Below are positions 17,213 through 27,826 of a DNA stretch of 64,000 bases, one piece after another. The position numbers and the translations under genes were made by a program. Below the pieces are notes generated by a model. The model did no database searches and was not told the origin of the DNA. It was given only the letters and a program-made list of their open reading frames with translations. The stretch spans positions 1-64,000 of the forward strand of contig NZ_AKJK01000055.1 in the NCBI RefSeq assembly GCF_000282375.1, in the 5' to 3' direction. This DNA comes from Pseudomonas sp. GM50 (GTDB taxonomy: Bacteria; Pseudomonadota; Gammaproteobacteria; Pseudomonadales; Pseudomonadaceae). How positions within the stretch are numbered: position 1 is the stretch's first letter; the number at the start of each line of letters is the position of its first letter.

Positions 17213-19693
17213 ATGCCGTGTATTGCTGGTCCCTTTATTCATCGTGGGTTGCGCCCCTTGTTTCGCGTTGCGCTGTGCGGCCAGTTGTTGTGGCCGATGC
17301 AGGCGTTCGCCGACACCCCCTACGACCAAATGGTTCGCGATGCACGGGCCGGCAACTACACGCCTGCGCTGACGGTATTGCGCCAGGTGCCAGTCAACCA
17401 GGCCAGCACCGGCCAGATCAGCGATCACTTGCAGATCGCCAGCTGGGCCGGTCTGGACGCCGAAGTGGTCCAGGTCTATGAAACCCAGGGGCACAATCGG
17501 GCGTTGCCGGTTCAGGCCCTGACCGCCACCGCGCGTGCCTATCGCAACCTCAAGCGTTGGGACTCGGCGACCCAGGTGTACAACAAGGCTTTGGCCCTTG
17601 AACCGCAAAATCCCGACCTGCAGCTGGGGTTGGCGATGACCCAGGCCGACGCCGGTAAGCCTGACGAGGCGGTTGCCCGCGCCAGGGCGCTGGTGGCGGC
17701 GAAACCGGATGATCCTTCCCGCCGCTTGGCCCTGGCCTACGCCTTGACCCGCGCCGGTGCCACCTACGACGCATTGTTTGAATACGACCAGGCTTTCATC
17801 CGCGCCGGCAGCAAGCCCGACGTCGCTCGGGAATACGTGATTGCCCTGCAACGCGCCCGTCTGCCAGAACCGGCCTTGCGCCTGGCCCGTCAGCGGCCGG
17901 GGCTGCTGGATCCGGTTACGCTGCGACGCCTCGAAGGTGACCTGGCCGCGGAACGCGTGCGCCTGGCCGAGCTGGCCACGCGCAGCGAAAAAGAACGTTA
18001 TGTGATCGCTGATCGGGCTCTGGCCGATTACGACCAGTTGTTGACGACCTGGACGCCGGATCCTCAGGCCCACGATGACGTCATTCGCTGGCGAATCGAT
18101 CGCATGGGCGCCCTTAAGGCCCGTGCACGCACCGCCGATGTGATCGCCGAATACCAGAAGCTGCTCGCCGAAGGTGTGAAGATTCCGACCTACGCCCTGC
18201 GTTGGGTGGCGTCGTCCTATCTGGACCAGCGTCAGCCAGAAATCGCCACCGATTTGTATCGTCAGGTGCTGGTGGCACCGGATGCCGATGTCGGCGACCG
18301 CCTGGAAGACAGCACCGCGCTCTATTACGCCTTGCTCGAAAGCGATAAGGCCGATGAAGCGCGCCAGGTCGCCGAGGACCAGGCCAAGTCTCAGAAACCG
18401 CGTATCGAGCTCAAGGGTTTGCCGGTGGGCAATCCCAACGATGAATGGATGGACGCGCAGCAACTCGCCGCCCAGGCCGGCACCTACGGCGCTGATCTGC
18501 CGTCGGGTGAGCAGCGTTTGCAGACGCTGGTGGATCAGGCCCCGGGCAACCTCGGCCTGCGTCTGGCCCAAGCCGATCTGTACCTGGCCCGGGACTGGCC
18601 ACGGCGTGCCGAAAATCAGCTCAAGGAAACCGAGAGCATGGCGCCACGGGACATCGGCCTGGAAGTTGCGCAAGGCCACACCGCCATGGATCTGCAGGAA
18701 TGGCGGCAGATGGATGCGCTGACCGACGATGTGGTCGCGCGTTTTCCGGACAACCGTCAGGTCCAGCGTTTGCAGCGTCAGCGTGCAGTCCACGACATGG
18801 CCGAGCTGCGGGTGGAGGCCTACGGCGGCAAGAGTTATGGCGGTGGCGACGGCGATGTCGGGGCGGTTAACGGCAGTCGCGATTTTGGCATCGAAACCAC
18901 GCTGTACAGCCCGCCCATCGATGAAGACTGGCGCGTATTCGCCGGTGCCGGTTACGCCACCGGCGACTTCCAGGAAGGCACCGGCCACCATCGTTTTCAG
19001 CGCGTCGGGCTAGAGCGCCGGACCCGCGACATGACCCTGGAGGCGGAAGTCTCCAACCATTCCTACGGCTTCGGTAACAAACAGGGCGCGCGCCTGGCGA
19101 TTGCCCGAGACATCGACGATCACTGGCAGTACGGCGGCAGCCTCGAATACCTGTCGGCGCAAACGCCGTTGCGGGCCTTGAACAGCGACATCACCGCCAA
19201 CGGCGGCAGCGGTTTCATCCGTTGGCGCGCCAATGAGAGCCGTGAGTGGAGACTGGCGGTCAGCCCCTCGCACTTCAGTGACGGCAACAACCGTGTCGAA
19301 GCCTTGCTCACCGGTCGCGAGGGTGTTTACCGCGCGCCGGGGTTGCAGGTCGACCTTGGCCTTGAGGTCGGCACCAGCCATAACTCCAAGTCCGATGACG
19401 TGCCGTACTTCAACCCCAAATCCGACTTCAGCGTGCTGCCGACGGTGAACGTCAACCACGTGCTCTATCACCGCTACGAAACTTCCTGGAGCCAGCAGTT
19501 CCAGGCCGGTGCGGGCACCTATAGCCAGCGCGATCACGGGACCGGCGGCGTCGGCCTGCTGGGTTACGGCCAGCGCTACAGCTGGAACGACGTATTCGAG
19601 GTGGGCGGCCTGCTGAGCGTGATCAACCGGCCTTATGACGGCGACCGCGAAACCGATCTGCGCCTGCTCGTCGACCTCACTTACCGCTTCTAG
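17213..19693 (+). CDS. pgaA: Poly-beta-1,6-N-acetylglucosamine (PNAG) export porin
   Basis: 826 residues, close to the E. coli protein's length. Signal peptide: RVALCGQLLWPMQAFA, cleaved before DTPYD. It is followed by TPR superhelix repeats (for example SATQVYNKALALEPQNPDLQ and DEAVARARALVAAKPDD) to about residue 510, then a C-terminal 16-strand-type outer membrane barrel ending in the typical aromatic LLVDLTYRF. It translocates de-N-acetylated PNAG across the outer membrane. AAGGA sits 9 bases before the ATG. First gene of the pgaABCD operon. Confidence 0.94.
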   Translation: MPCIAGPFIHRGLRPLFRVALCGQLLWPMQAFADTPYDQMVRDARAGNYTPALTVLRQVPVNQASTGQISDHLQIASWAGLDAEVVQVYETQGHNRALPVQALTATARAYRNLKRWDSATQVYNKALALEPQNPDLQLGLAMTQADAGKPDEAVARARALVAAKPDDPSRRLALAYALTRAGATYDALFEYDQAFIRAGSKPDVAREYVIALQRARLPEPALRLARQRPGLLDPVTLRRLEGDLAAERVRLAELATRSEKERYVIADRALADYDQLLTTWTPDPQAHDDVIRWRIDRMGALKARARTADVIAEYQKLLAEGVKIPTYALRWVASSYLDQRQPEIATDLYRQVLVAPDADVGDRLEDSTALYYALLESDKADEARQVAEDQAKSQKPRIELKGLPVGNPNDEWMDAQQLAAQAGTYGADLPSGEQRLQTLVDQAPGNLGLRLAQADLYLARDWPRRAENQLKETESMAPRDIGLEVAQGHTAMDLQEWRQMDALTDDVVARFPDNRQVQRLQRQRAVHDMAELRVEAYGGKSYGGGDGDVGAVNGSRDFGIETTLYSPPIDEDWRVFAGAGYATGDFQEGTGHHRFQRVGLERRTRDMTLEAEVSNHSYGFGNKQGARLAIARDIDDHWQYGGSLEYLSAQTPLRALNSDITANGGSGFIRWRANESREWRLAVSPSHFSDGNNRVEALLTGREGVYRAPGLQVDLGLEVGTSHNSKSDDVPYFNPKSDFSVLPTVNVNHVLYHRYETSWSQQFQAGAGTYSQRDHGTGGVGLLGYGQRYSWNDVFEVGGLLSVINRPYDGDRETDLRLLVDLTYRF

Positions 19694-19705
19694 AAGAGTT
19701 TGAAG

Positions 19706-21703
19706 ATGCCTTTTATTTCGCGTTTCATCCTTCTGCTGGGAGCGCTGTTGATCAGCGCCTGCGCCCAGCAAGCCCCGGCCTTCGCACCGCCGTCCGAACG
19801 CCCGGTGTCGGCCAATGAAAAGCCGTGGCCAAAAAACCACGTGCTCGGGATCGCTTACCACGATGTCGAAGACCGTGACCCCGATCAGGCGGTAGTGGCC
19901 GTGCGCACCGAGCGTCTGCTCGAGCAACTGGCGTGGCTGCGGGAGAACAACTACAAGCCGGTCACCATCGACCAGATCATGGCCGCTCGCAACGGTGGCC
20001 CCGAGCTACCGCCACGGGCGATCGTGCTGAGTTTCGACGACGGTTATTCGAGCTTCTACACCCGTGTGTTGCCAGTACTGCGCGCCTATAACTGGCATGC
20101 CTTGCTGGCGCCGGTCGGGGTGTGGATCGATACGCCGCTGAATCAGCCGGTGGATTTCGCCGGTACACCGCGCAAGCGTTCGGACTTCCTGACCTGGGAG
20201 CAGATCCGCGAGATTTCCCGATCCGGCCTGGTGGAAATCGCTGCCCACACCGATGCCAGTCACAAAGGCGTGTTGGCCAACCCGCAAGGCAACCTGCAAC
20301 CGGCGGCCGCAACCCGGCGCTATGACGCCGCTACCGGTCGCTATGAAACCGAAGCCCAATTCCAGGCCCGGATGCGCGCCGACGTGGCGGCCATCTCGGA
20401 GAAGATCCGCAAGGTCACCGGTTACAAACCGCGTGTCTGGGTCTGGCCGTACGGCGCGGCGGACGGCACCTCGCTGCAAGTGATCAACGAACAGGGTTAT
20501 CAGATGGCCCTGACTCTGGAAGACGGCCTTGATGCCCTCGACAACCTGATGAGCAGCCCGCGCTTTTTGGTGGCCTCGGACCCGGATGGCGAACACTTCG
20601 CCAACAGCATCGTCTCGGTGCAGACCGAATCGCCGATGCGCGTGGTGCATGTGGACCTGGACAACGTCTACGATCCGGACCCGGCCCAACAGGAAATCAA
20701 CCTCGGCAAACTGATCCAGCGCATGGCCGACATGGGCGCCAATACGGTGTTCCTGCAAGCCTTCGCCGACCCTGCGGGCGATGGCCTGGTGCACTCGCTG
20801 TACTTTCCTAACCGGCACCTGCCGATGCGCGCCGATATCTTCGACCGCGTAGCCTGGCAGTTGCGCACTCGGGCTCAGGTCAAAGTCTATGCCTGGATGC
20901 CGGTGCTGAGTTTTGCCCTGGATTCGAAGCTGCCACGAGTCACTCGCTGGGACCCGAAAACCGCTACCACCTCGATCGATCCGGACCAGTACAAGCGCTT
21001 GTCGCCATTCGATCCGAACGTACGGCGCATCATCGGTGAAATCTACGAAGACATAGCGCGCCTGACCTCGGTCGACGGCATCCTCTATCACGATGACGCG
21101 GTGCTGTCGGACTTCGAAGACGCCGGCCCTGAAGCCCTGAAGGTTTATGCCGCCAACGGTCTGCCCGGTTCGATTGCCAGCCTGCGTGCGGATCCGGCCA
21201 CCCTGCAACGCTGGACGCGATTCAAGAGCCGCTACCTGATCGATTTCACTCACGAACTGACCGCCAAGGTCCGCGCCATTCGCGGTCCGCAAGTGCAGAC
21301 AGCGCGCAATATTTTCGCCGAGCCAATGCTCAACCCCGAGAGCGAAGCCTGGTTCGCGCAGAACCTCGATGACTTCCTGGGCGCCTACGACTGGACGGCG
21401 CCGATGGCCATGCCACTCATGGAAAAACAGAGCCGCAAACAATCCGGCCCCTGGCTCGAAACGCTGGTGGCAACGGTGAAATCGCGCCCCGGCGCACTCG
21501 ACCGCACGGTGTTCGAATTGCAGGCCCGTGACTGGACGAAAAACGCCGACGCCGACATCGACGGCGAACAGTTGGCTGACTGGATGGGCCGTCTCAAGCG
21601 TCAGGGCGCCACCAGTTTTGGCTACTACCCGGACAACTTCCTCGAGAACCAGCCGGACTTGAAAACCGTGCGGCCCGCGCTCTCCAACAAGTGGAATCCA
21701 TAA
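19706..21703 (+). CDS. pgaB: PNAG N-deacetylase, lipoprotein
   Basis: About 665 residues from ATG 19706, chosen over a TTG two codons upstream because GAAGAG stands 7 bases before it. A lipoprotein signal (lipobox LISAC) precedes the NodB-type deacetylase domain: [14 protein letters not shown] holds the metal/catalytic Asp pair and [11 protein letters not shown] the metal-binding His pair. A C-terminal glycoside-hydrolase-like domain ([19 protein letters not shown], then [15 protein letters not shown]) follows. It removes some N-acetyl groups from PNAG in the periplasm, which is required for export through PgaA. Confidence 0.95.
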   Translation: MPFISRFILLLGALLISACAQQAPAFAPPSERPVSANEKPWPKNHVLGIAYHDVEDRDPDQAVVAVRTERLLEQLAWLRENNYKPVTIDQIMAARNGGPELPPRAIVLSFDDGYSSFYTRVLPVLRAYNWHALLAPVGVWIDTPLNQPVDFAGTPRKRSDFLTWEQIREISRSGLVEIAAHTDASHKGVLANPQGNLQPAAATRRYDAATGRYETEAQFQARMRADVAAISEKIRKVTGYKPRVWVWPYGAADGTSLQVINEQGYQMALTLEDGLDALDNLMSSPRFLVASDPDGEHFANSIVSVQTESPMRVVHVDLDNVYDPDPAQQEINLGKLIQRMADMGANTVFLQAFADPAGDGLVHSLYFPNRHLPMRADIFDRVAWQLRTRAQVKVYAWMPVLSFALDSKLPRVTRWDPKTATTSIDPDQYKRLSPFDPNVRRIIGEIYEDIARLTSVDGILYHDDAVLSDFEDAGPEALKVYAANGLPGSIASLRADPATLQRWTRFKSRYLIDFTHELTAKVRAIRGPQVQTARNIFAEPMLNPESEAWFAQNLDDFLGAYDWTAPMAMPLMEKQSRKQSGPWLETLVATVKSRPGALDRTVFELQARDWTKNADADIDGEQLADWMGRLKRQGATSFGYYPDNFLENQPDLKTVRPALSNKWNP

Positions 21704-21704
21704 C

Positions 21705-23060
21705 ATGCTGGACAGACTTTTAGCCCTGCTGGTTCTGGCGATCGTCCTTGGGGTTCCCCTCGGGCTGATCTTTCTGCTCACCGGGCAGTTCCTGATGGAC
21801 TTCGTGTTCTTCTATCCACTGTTCATGTCGGGACTGTGGATTGCCGGCGGCCTGTATTTCTGGTTGCACTGGGAGCGGCACTGGCCGTGGCAGGACGACA
21901 CTTTGCCGCCACCGCTGGCTGGCGAACCGCTGATCTCGATCCTCATCCCTTGCTACAACGAAGGCGACAACGCGGCCGATACCATCCATGCGGCGCTGGC
22001 CCAGCATTACCCGAACATCGAAGTGATCGCGATCAACGACGGCTCCAAGGACAACACCGCCGCGGTGCTCGATACACTGGCGGCGCAGGATCCGCGTCTG
22101 CGGGTGCTGCACCTGGCGGAGAACCAGGGCAAGGCCGTGGCCCTGCGCATGGGCGCTATTGCGGCGCGCAGCGAGTATCTGGTGTGCATCGACGGCGATG
22201 CGCTGCTGGCGCCGAACACCGCGGCGTATCTGGTTGCGCCGATGCTCGACAATGCGCGACTGGGCGCCGTGACCGGCAACCCGCGAATCCGCACCCGTTC
22301 GACCTTGATCGGACGCGTGCAGGTCGGCGAGTTCTCGTCGATCATCGGCCTGATCAAGCGCACCCAACGGGTGTTCGGGCGGATCTTTACCGTCTCCGGG
22401 GTGATCGTCGCCTTCCGTCGCACGGCCCTGAACCGGGTCGGCTACTGGAGCCCGGACATGATCACCGAAGACATCGACATCAGCTGGAAGCTGCAACTGG
22501 ATCACTGGAGCATTTTCTACGAGCCCCGGGCGTTGTGCTGGATTCTGATGCCGGAAACCCTCGGTGGCCTGTGGAAGCAGCGTCTGCGCTGGGCCCAGGG
22601 TGGCGCCGAGGTGCTGTTCAAGAACATCCGTGGCATCTGGCAATACCGCCATCGTTACCTCTGGCCGCTGCTGTTCGAATATTGCCTGTCCACTGGTTGG
22701 GCCTTCACGTTCCTGCTGTCGGTGATTTTCTGGGGCGTCGGCAAATTCGTTGAAATGCCGGCAGCCATTGCCGTCGATCACCTGATGCCTCCGGCCTTTA
22801 CCGGGCTGCTGTTGGCAGTGGTCTGCCTGGTGCAATTCGCGGTCAGCATCCTGATCGACCGCCGTTATGAGAAGGGCCTCGGCAAGACCATGTTCTGGGT
22901 GGTCTGGTATCCGCTGGTGTTCTGGTTCATCAGCTTGCTCACCACCTTGGTCAGCTTCCCCAAAGTGCTGTTCGGCCAACATCAGAAGCGCGCGCGCTGG
23001 GTCAGTCCGGACCGGGGCATCAAACCGCTGAATGATGATGAAGAGGAGGTCATCAAATGA
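21705..23060 (+). CDS. pgaC: PNAG synthase, family 2 glycosyltransferase
   Basis: 451 residues. Membrane helices flank a GT2 domain with [13 protein letters not shown], the nucleotide-sugar DGD (CIDGDALL), the TEDIDISWK acceptor-site Asp and the QRLRWAQGG motif of processive synthases. It polymerises UDP-GlcNAc into beta-1,6-GlcNAc at the inner membrane, working with PgaD. It starts 1 bp after the pgaB stop and overlaps pgaD. Confidence 0.96.
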   Translation: MLDRLLALLVLAIVLGVPLGLIFLLTGQFLMDFVFFYPLFMSGLWIAGGLYFWLHWERHWPWQDDTLPPPLAGEPLISILIPCYNEGDNAADTIHAALAQHYPNIEVIAINDGSKDNTAAVLDTLAAQDPRLRVLHLAENQGKAVALRMGAIAARSEYLVCIDGDALLAPNTAAYLVAPMLDNARLGAVTGNPRIRTRSTLIGRVQVGEFSSIIGLIKRTQRVFGRIFTVSGVIVAFRRTALNRVGYWSPDMITEDIDISWKLQLDHWSIFYEPRALCWILMPETLGGLWKQRLRWAQGGAEVLFKNIRGIWQYRHRYLWPLLFEYCLSTGWAFTFLLSVIFWGVGKFVEMPAAIAVDHLMPPAFTGLLLAVVCLVQFAVSILIDRRYEKGLGKTMFWVVWYPLVFWFISLLTTLVSFPKVLFGQHQKRARWVSPDRGIKPLNDDEEEVIK

Positions 23061-23584
23061 AAATCATCAGAACCCGGCAGCGGCCCTTTCTGGTCGTGAT
23101 CGATGTTTTTCTCACCGTGCTCGCCTGGGTCGGTCTGCTGTATTTACTGGCGCGGGGGGTGTGGCCGTTGTTCGATACCCATGACGGCCCGCGCATCGAT
23201 GCGTCATTTTTCGACGCCCTCGGCACGCTGCAGATTTACCTGTGGGTGGCGTTGTTGAACGCGGTGATCCTGATCTCGTGGGCGCGTTATCAACAGCGCA
23301 AAAGCAAGAGCTTCGCCCAGCGCCGTTTGCCGGCGCCGGTGGTGGATGATCAGGGGCTCAGCAAAAGCTTCAAGCTGAGCGGCGACCGGCTGGCGAAACT
23401 GCGCACGCCGGGCTCGATGACCATTCATAACGATCAGGATGGCGATGTCAGCCATGTCGTTACGCACTTCTTCCCGGTCGACCCGGCTGACCTGCCGCCG
23501 CCCTTGGCGCCGCTGGAGCATCCGCTGGTGATCCGCCTGTCAGCCGAAGATGACGACAATCGCGAGCCAATGAGCCACGTCTAG
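23057..23584 (+). CDS. pgaD: PNAG biosynthesis protein PgaD
   Basis: 175 residues with two membrane helices ([21 protein letters not shown] and [22 protein letters not shown]), then a cytoplasmic basic/acidic tail. In E. coli, PgaD with PgaC forms the c-di-GMP-responsive synthase, so output should depend on c-di-GMP (family knowledge). It is longer than the E. coli protein; the extra residues form a soluble C-terminal tail. It overlaps pgaC by 4 bp and ends the operon just before a REP pair. Confidence 0.92.
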   Translation: MKIIRTRQRPFLVVIDVFLTVLAWVGLLYLLARGVWPLFDTHDGPRIDASFFDALGTLQIYLWVALLNAVILISWARYQQRKSKSFAQRRLPAPVVDDQGLSKSFKLSGDRLAKLRTPGSMTIHNDQDGDVSHVVTHFFPVDPADLPPPLAPLEHPLVIRLSAEDDDNREPMSHV

Positions 23585-23596
23585 ATCGCATTCCCC

Positions 23597-23707
23597 GTGG
23601 CGAGGGGGCTTGCCTCCGTTTGAGTGCGTAGCACTCACAAGATCGTTGGTAAATTAGAGATTTTGCGTCTGCTGCGCAGACGAACGGGGGCAAGCCCCCT
23701 CGCCACA
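23597..23707. repeat. Inverted REP pair (type GTGGCGAGGGGGCTTGCCCCCGTT)
   Basis: Facing copies at 23597-23620 and 23683-23707, between the convergent pgaD and Rieske-FAD oxidoreductase genes. It could serve as a bidirectional transcript end. Confidence 0.9.
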
Positions 23708-23756
23708 GATTTGCGCCTTGCCCCAGAGGTTGACGTGATTGGCGGGAAAACAGCCG

Positions 23757-25286
23757 TCAACTCATGTCCCGAACCAAGCGCCACGCCTCATCCACCGACA
23801 ACGGCTGTTTCATCCGTTCAGCGAGCATCGCCATCGCCCGCTCTTCATCGCAGGCCACGGCCGCCGCCACCACGCCGTTCTTGCCGAACAGGCCAATAAA
23901 CGGTGGATGGTCAGGATCACCCTTGAACTCAACCTCGTCCCAAGCCTGGGCGTGACCGAGGTAGTCGTAGTTTTTGCCGAAGTGCCAGGTCCAGAAATAC
24001 GGCACGTCGAGGTAGCGTTCGTCGCCGTCGAGCATATTCGCCGCCGCAATCCGCGCCTGTTGCTGAGCCAGGCGCCAATGCTCGATCCGTTGGGGCTGGC
24101 CGTTGAGCGGGAAGGTCGCAATGTCGCCGACGGCCCAGAGCCCGTCGGTTATGCGCATCCCGCCGTCGACCTTCAACGACAGGTCCTTTTCTTTGGGCAA
24201 ATCGGCAAACGGGGTTGTTGCCGGGGTGACGCCGATGCCGACCAGCACCAGATCCGCCGGCAAGCGCTGACCATTGTCCAGCAGCACTGCTTCGACTTTG
24301 CCTGCGCCTTCGATCCGGGCCGCTTCGCCATCGGTATGAAACACCACGCCGTTGGCCTCGTGCAGGGCACGAATCGCTTTGCCGACGGCATCGCCGAAGT
24401 GCGCCTCGAACGGGATGGCATGGCGGGCCAGGACGGTGACATCCAGGCCGTACTGACGCAGGGATGAAGCGGATTCCAGAGCAATGAAACTGTCGCCAAC
24501 GATCACTGCCCGCTGACCGGGTTTTGCGCTCGTCAGAATCTGCTGCGCCTGGGCCTTCGAGCGCAGCACGAATACCTGCGGCAGGTCGGCGCCAGGCAGC
24601 GACAGGGTTTTGGGGATGCCGCCGGTGGCAATCACGGCGGCGTCATAGTTCAACGATTGACCATCGGCCAGGCGCAGAGTCCGATTCGCTGCATCCAGGC
24701 CCATCACATCACTGTTTATCCGTTCAATGCGCTGTTCTTGATAAAAATTTTCATCGCGCAGAGGTGGCACTTCGTCCGGCGGCATCTCGCCTGCAATCAC
24801 GAATTTGCTCAACACCGTACGGTCGTAGCCGGCCTCGGGCTCACGGTCGATCAGCAATACCCGGCCGCCGAAGCCTTTCTCCCGTAGCGCTGCGGCACAA
24901 GCCGTACCGGCGGCACCGGCGCCGATGATGACAAAAGTCCGCTTATCATCAGCCGGCGGTGTGCTGGCGGTGGGCATCGGCTGGTCGTCGACCCAGACCT
25001 CATCGTCGCGGATTTCCAGCGGGTAGCGTCGCAGGCTGTCCAGGGACGGCGGCTCGCACAACGCACCGTCTTCGAGCCGGTAAGCCGCCTTGTGCCATGG
25101 GCAGATCAGCCGTCCCTCACACAGCGCACCTTTGGCCAGCGGTGCCCCGGCGTGGGGACATTTTCCTTGATAGGCGCGCAATTGATCGCCGACCCGCAGC
25201 AAGACGATTTTTGTCTTGTCGATCCGGACTTCAAGGCCACGGTCTTGGGGCACATCGGCGAAACGGGCGACGCGGTGCAGTGCCAT
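23757..25286 (-). CDS. Rieske [2Fe-2S]-FAD pyridine nucleotide-disulfide oxidoreductase
   Basis: 509 residues from ATG 25286, which has GGAGAG 7 bases upstream; the frame is open much further but only as a shadow of the opposite gene. An N-terminal Rieske domain has both cluster motifs, CPHAG and CPWHKAAY. It is followed by an FAD-binding GxGxxG (FVIIGAGAAGTACA), a second nucleotide-binding segment (RAVIVGDSFIALESAS) and DGLWAVGDIATFPL. The layout is like ferredoxin reductases of the AIF/NirB-like group. The electron acceptor or partner is unknown; no oxygenase gene is adjacent. It is divergent from the PEBP gene. Confidence 0.9.
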   Translation of the reverse strand: MALHRVARFADVPQDRGLEVRIDKTKIVLLRVGDQLRAYQGKCPHAGAPLAKGALCEGRLICPWHKAAYRLEDGALCEPPSLDSLRRYPLEIRDDEVWVDDQPMPTASTPPADDKRTFVIIGAGAAGTACAAALREKGFGGRVLLIDREPEAGYDRTVLSKFVIAGEMPPDEVPPLRDENFYQEQRIERINSDVMGLDAANRTLRLADGQSLNYDAAVIATGGIPKTLSLPGADLPQVFVLRSKAQAQQILTSAKPGQRAVIVGDSFIALESASSLRQYGLDVTVLARHAIPFEAHFGDAVGKAIRALHEANGVVFHTDGEAARIEGAGKVEAVLLDNGQRLPADLVLVGIGVTPATTPFADLPKEKDLSLKVDGGMRITDGLWAVGDIATFPLNGQPQRIEHWRLAQQQARIAAANMLDGDERYLDVPYFWTWHFGKNYDYLGHAQAWDEVEFKGDPDHPPFIGLFGKNGVVAAAVACDEERAMAMLAERMKQPLSVDEAWRLVRDMS

Positions 25287-25424
25287 GATCGCTCTCCAGG
25301 CAGGTGTTTCACTTAGGAGTTTGGCGCTTATTCCCAGGTTCAGCCAATTCTGCTGCCACCGCACGAACGGTCCGGCTATAGTTTGCGAGCCGACGACGGC
25401 CCCACCCGCACAAGGTGCTCCGGT

Positions 25425-25985
25425 ATGACCCGATTGACCTCTTTGAACCCTTGGCTGGCGGCCGTTGCAGTCGCCCTTTGCGTGCAGTTTCCGGCGCAGG
25501 CCCAGGAGCGTTTCACCCTCAGCATTCCCGGTGTTTCGGACAATCGCCTGTTCACGGTGGCCGAGGCCAGCGATGCCAGCGGTTGCGGCGGCAAGAACCT
25601 GTCCCCGGCCCTGAGCTGGAACGCCGGCCCACCAGGCACTCTCAGCTACGCCATCGTCATGCACGACCCGGACGGCCAGAAAGGCCTGGGCGTCGATCAC
25701 TGGATTCGTTACGGCATCAAGGCCACGACGCGCCAGATCCCGGCCGGCGTTGGCACCAAATCCACCCTCGAAGGCGTGGGCGGCACCAATATCAAAGGCA
25801 CCACCACCTACATTGGTCCTTGCCCGCCCGTCGGCGACAGCTCCCATCACTACATCATCCAGCTCTACGCCCTGGACCTGGCGCCAGAAGCCTTGCCCGC
25901 CGGCCTGACCCGCGCGCAGCTGATGGAACAGATCAAAGGCCATGTGCTGAAAAACAGCAGCGTGGTGCGGCGTTATCATCGCTGA
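25425..25985 (+). CDS. YbhB/YbcL-type PEBP (Raf kinase inhibitor-like) protein
   Basis: 186 residues from ATG 25425. Signal peptide: AAVAVALCVQFPAQA, then ERFTL. PEBP signature pieces are GKNLSPALSW, YAIVMHDPDG (ligand-pocket DPD), DHWIRYGI and the GPCPP/HHYIIQLYALD pair. The family binds small anions or phospho-ligands; its function in bacteria is unclear. Exported to the periplasm. It is divergent from the Rieske-FAD gene and followed by the vWA operon after 87 bp. Confidence 0.9.
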   Translation: MTRLTSLNPWLAAVAVALCVQFPAQAQERFTLSIPGVSDNRLFTVAEASDASGCGGKNLSPALSWNAGPPGTLSYAIVMHDPDGQKGLGVDHWIRYGIKATTRQIPAGVGTKSTLEGVGGTNIKGTTTYIGPCPPVGDSSHHYIIQLYALDLAPEALPAGLTRAQLMEQIKGHVLKNSSVVRRYHR

Positions 25986-26072
25986 AGATTTTTCACTTCG
26001 GCTTAACCCGAACTGATCGGGCTGTCCGTCTCAGAGGATGAATGAGTCAATTTCCTCCTGAGGTCAGCCCCC

Positions 26073-27809
26073 ATGTCCCTCCCTCTGCATTTCCTCCGCC
26101 CGGCCGCCCAGGGTTTCGCCGCCGGGTTGTTGTTGGCCGTTGCCGGTTGCGGCGCGTCATCCACGCCAGATTCTGAGACGGACAGCCCGGCAGTGGTTGC
26201 GCCTCCGGCTCAAAGTGAATCGAAAACTGAAGCGTTGGTGCATCGCGAAGCAGTCATGGCGGACACCTCGATGGCCAAGCACAACGCGCGACCGGCACCG
26301 TCGGTCGCTTTCGCGCCCATGCCGGCCGGCGAGGCTTATCCACAGGGCTATCGGGATGAGCAGCGGGAGCAATATCAGGCGCTGGCCGATAACCCGATCC
26401 ACAGCGTGGCCGAAGCACCGGTCTCGACCTTCAGTGCCGATGTTGATACTGGCGCTTACGCCAACGTCCGCCGCTTGCTCAATCAGGGGCGTTTGCCTCC
26501 CGAAGGGGCGGTGCGCCTGGAAGAAATGGTCAATTACTTCCCCTACGACTACGCCTTGCCCACCGATGGCTCGCCGTTCGGCGTGACCACCGAGCTGGCG
26601 CCGTCACCCTGGAACCCGCATACCCGCTTGCTGCGTATCGGCATCAAGGCATCCGATCGCGCGGTAGCGGAACTGGCCCCGGCAAACCTGGTGTTTCTGG
26701 TGGACGTGTCCGGTTCCATGGACCGTCGCGAAGGCTTGCCCATGGTCAAAAGCACCCTGAAATTGCTGGTCGATCAACTGCGCGAGCAGGACCGGGTTTC
26801 GCTGGTGGTGTATGCCGGAGAATCTCGCGTGGTGCTGGAGCCGACTTCCGGACGGGAAAAAGCGAAAATTCGTACCGCCATCGATCAATTGACTGCGGGC
26901 GGCTCGACCGCCGGCGCGTCGGGTATCGAACTGGCTTATCAAATGGCCCAACAGGCGTTTATCCCCAAAGGCATCAACCGCATCCTGCTGGCCACCGACG
27001 GTGACTTCAACGTCGGCATCAGCGACTTCGACAGCCTCAAACAAATGGCTGTGGATAAACGCAAGACTGGCGTGTCCCTGACCACCCTGGGTTTTGGTGT
27101 GGATAACTACAATGAACACCTGATGGAACAACTGGCCGACGCGGGTGACGGCAACTACGCCTACATCGACAACCTGCGCGAGGCGCGCAAAGTGCTGGTG
27201 GATCAGCTCGGTTCGACTTTGGCGGTGGTGGCGAAAAACGTGAAGCTGCAAGTGGAGTTCAACCCGGCGCAGGTCAGCGAGTATCGGCTGTTGGGTTATG
27301 AGAATCGCGCCTTGAAGCGTGAGGATTTCAGCAACGACAAAGTCGACGCCGGAGAAATCGGCGCAGGGCATACGGTGACCGCGTTGTATGAAATTGTCCC
27401 CAAGGGCGAGAAGGGCTGGCTGGAACCGCTGCGCTATGGCAATGCTGCGGCCGATGTTTCCGCAAACACCGGGGAAATGGCGATGTTGCGAGTGCGTTAT
27501 CAGTTGCCGGAAGGTGGGAATAGTCGCTTGATCGAGCGGCCAATCCTGAGGGGTGAGGCCAGAAAACTGTCGGCAGCCAGTGATGATCTGAGATTCGCCG
27601 CTGCCGTCGCCGCATTTTCCCAGCAACTCAAGGACGGGCGTTATACCGGTGAGTTCAGCCTGAAGGACACCGAAGCCCTGGCCCGTTGCGCACGAGGCGA
27701 TGATCAATTCGGCCTGCGCGGTGAATTCGTGCAATTGGTGGAGTTGGCGCAGAGCCTGCGAACCCCGACGGCCTCGAATCAACAGCCCAATGACAACCGG
27801 ATAGAGTGA
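26073..27809 (+). CDS. yfbK: von Willebrand factor A domain lipoprotein (YfbK-like)
   Basis: 578 residues. A lipoprotein signal (VAGC lipobox, Cys near residue 26) and a low-complexity linker precede a YfbK N-terminal domain (PVSTFSADVDTGAYANVRR) and a vWA domain with an intact MIDAS (VFLVDVSGSMD). A C-terminal DUF3520-like region follows. vWA domains bind proteins through a metal ion. It is the first gene of an operon with an ECF sigma factor and a probable anti-sigma, a recurrent arrangement suggesting envelope stress sensing; that role is inference. Confidence 0.88.
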   Translation: MSLPLHFLRPAAQGFAAGLLLAVAGCGASSTPDSETDSPAVVAPPAQSESKTEALVHREAVMADTSMAKHNARPAPSVAFAPMPAGEAYPQGYRDEQREQYQALADNPIHSVAEAPVSTFSADVDTGAYANVRRLLNQGRLPPEGAVRLEEMVNYFPYDYALPTDGSPFGVTTELAPSPWNPHTRLLRIGIKASDRAVAELAPANLVFLVDVSGSMDRREGLPMVKSTLKLLVDQLREQDRVSLVVYAGESRVVLEPTSGREKAKIRTAIDQLTAGGSTAGASGIELAYQMAQQAFIPKGINRILLATDGDFNVGISDFDSLKQMAVDKRKTGVSLTTLGFGVDNYNEHLMEQLADAGDGNYAYIDNLREARKVLVDQLGSTLAVVAKNVKLQVEFNPAQVSEYRLLGYENRALKREDFSNDKVDAGEIGAGHTVTALYEIVPKGEKGWLEPLRYGNAAADVSANTGEMAMLRVRYQLPEGGNSRLIERPILRGEARKLSAASDDLRFAAAVAAFSQQLKDGRYTGEFSLKDTEALARCARGDDQFGLRGEFVQLVELAQSLRTPTASNQQPNDNRIE

Positions 27810-27826
27810 AAGAGGCCAGCACTGAC

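Noticed and set aside
25287..25979. A 230-codon open upstream extension of the Rieske-FAD gene on the minus strand
   Set aside because: It is the antisense shadow of the PEBP gene. The true start at 25286 has a good Shine-Dalgarno sequence and begins right at the Rieske domain.
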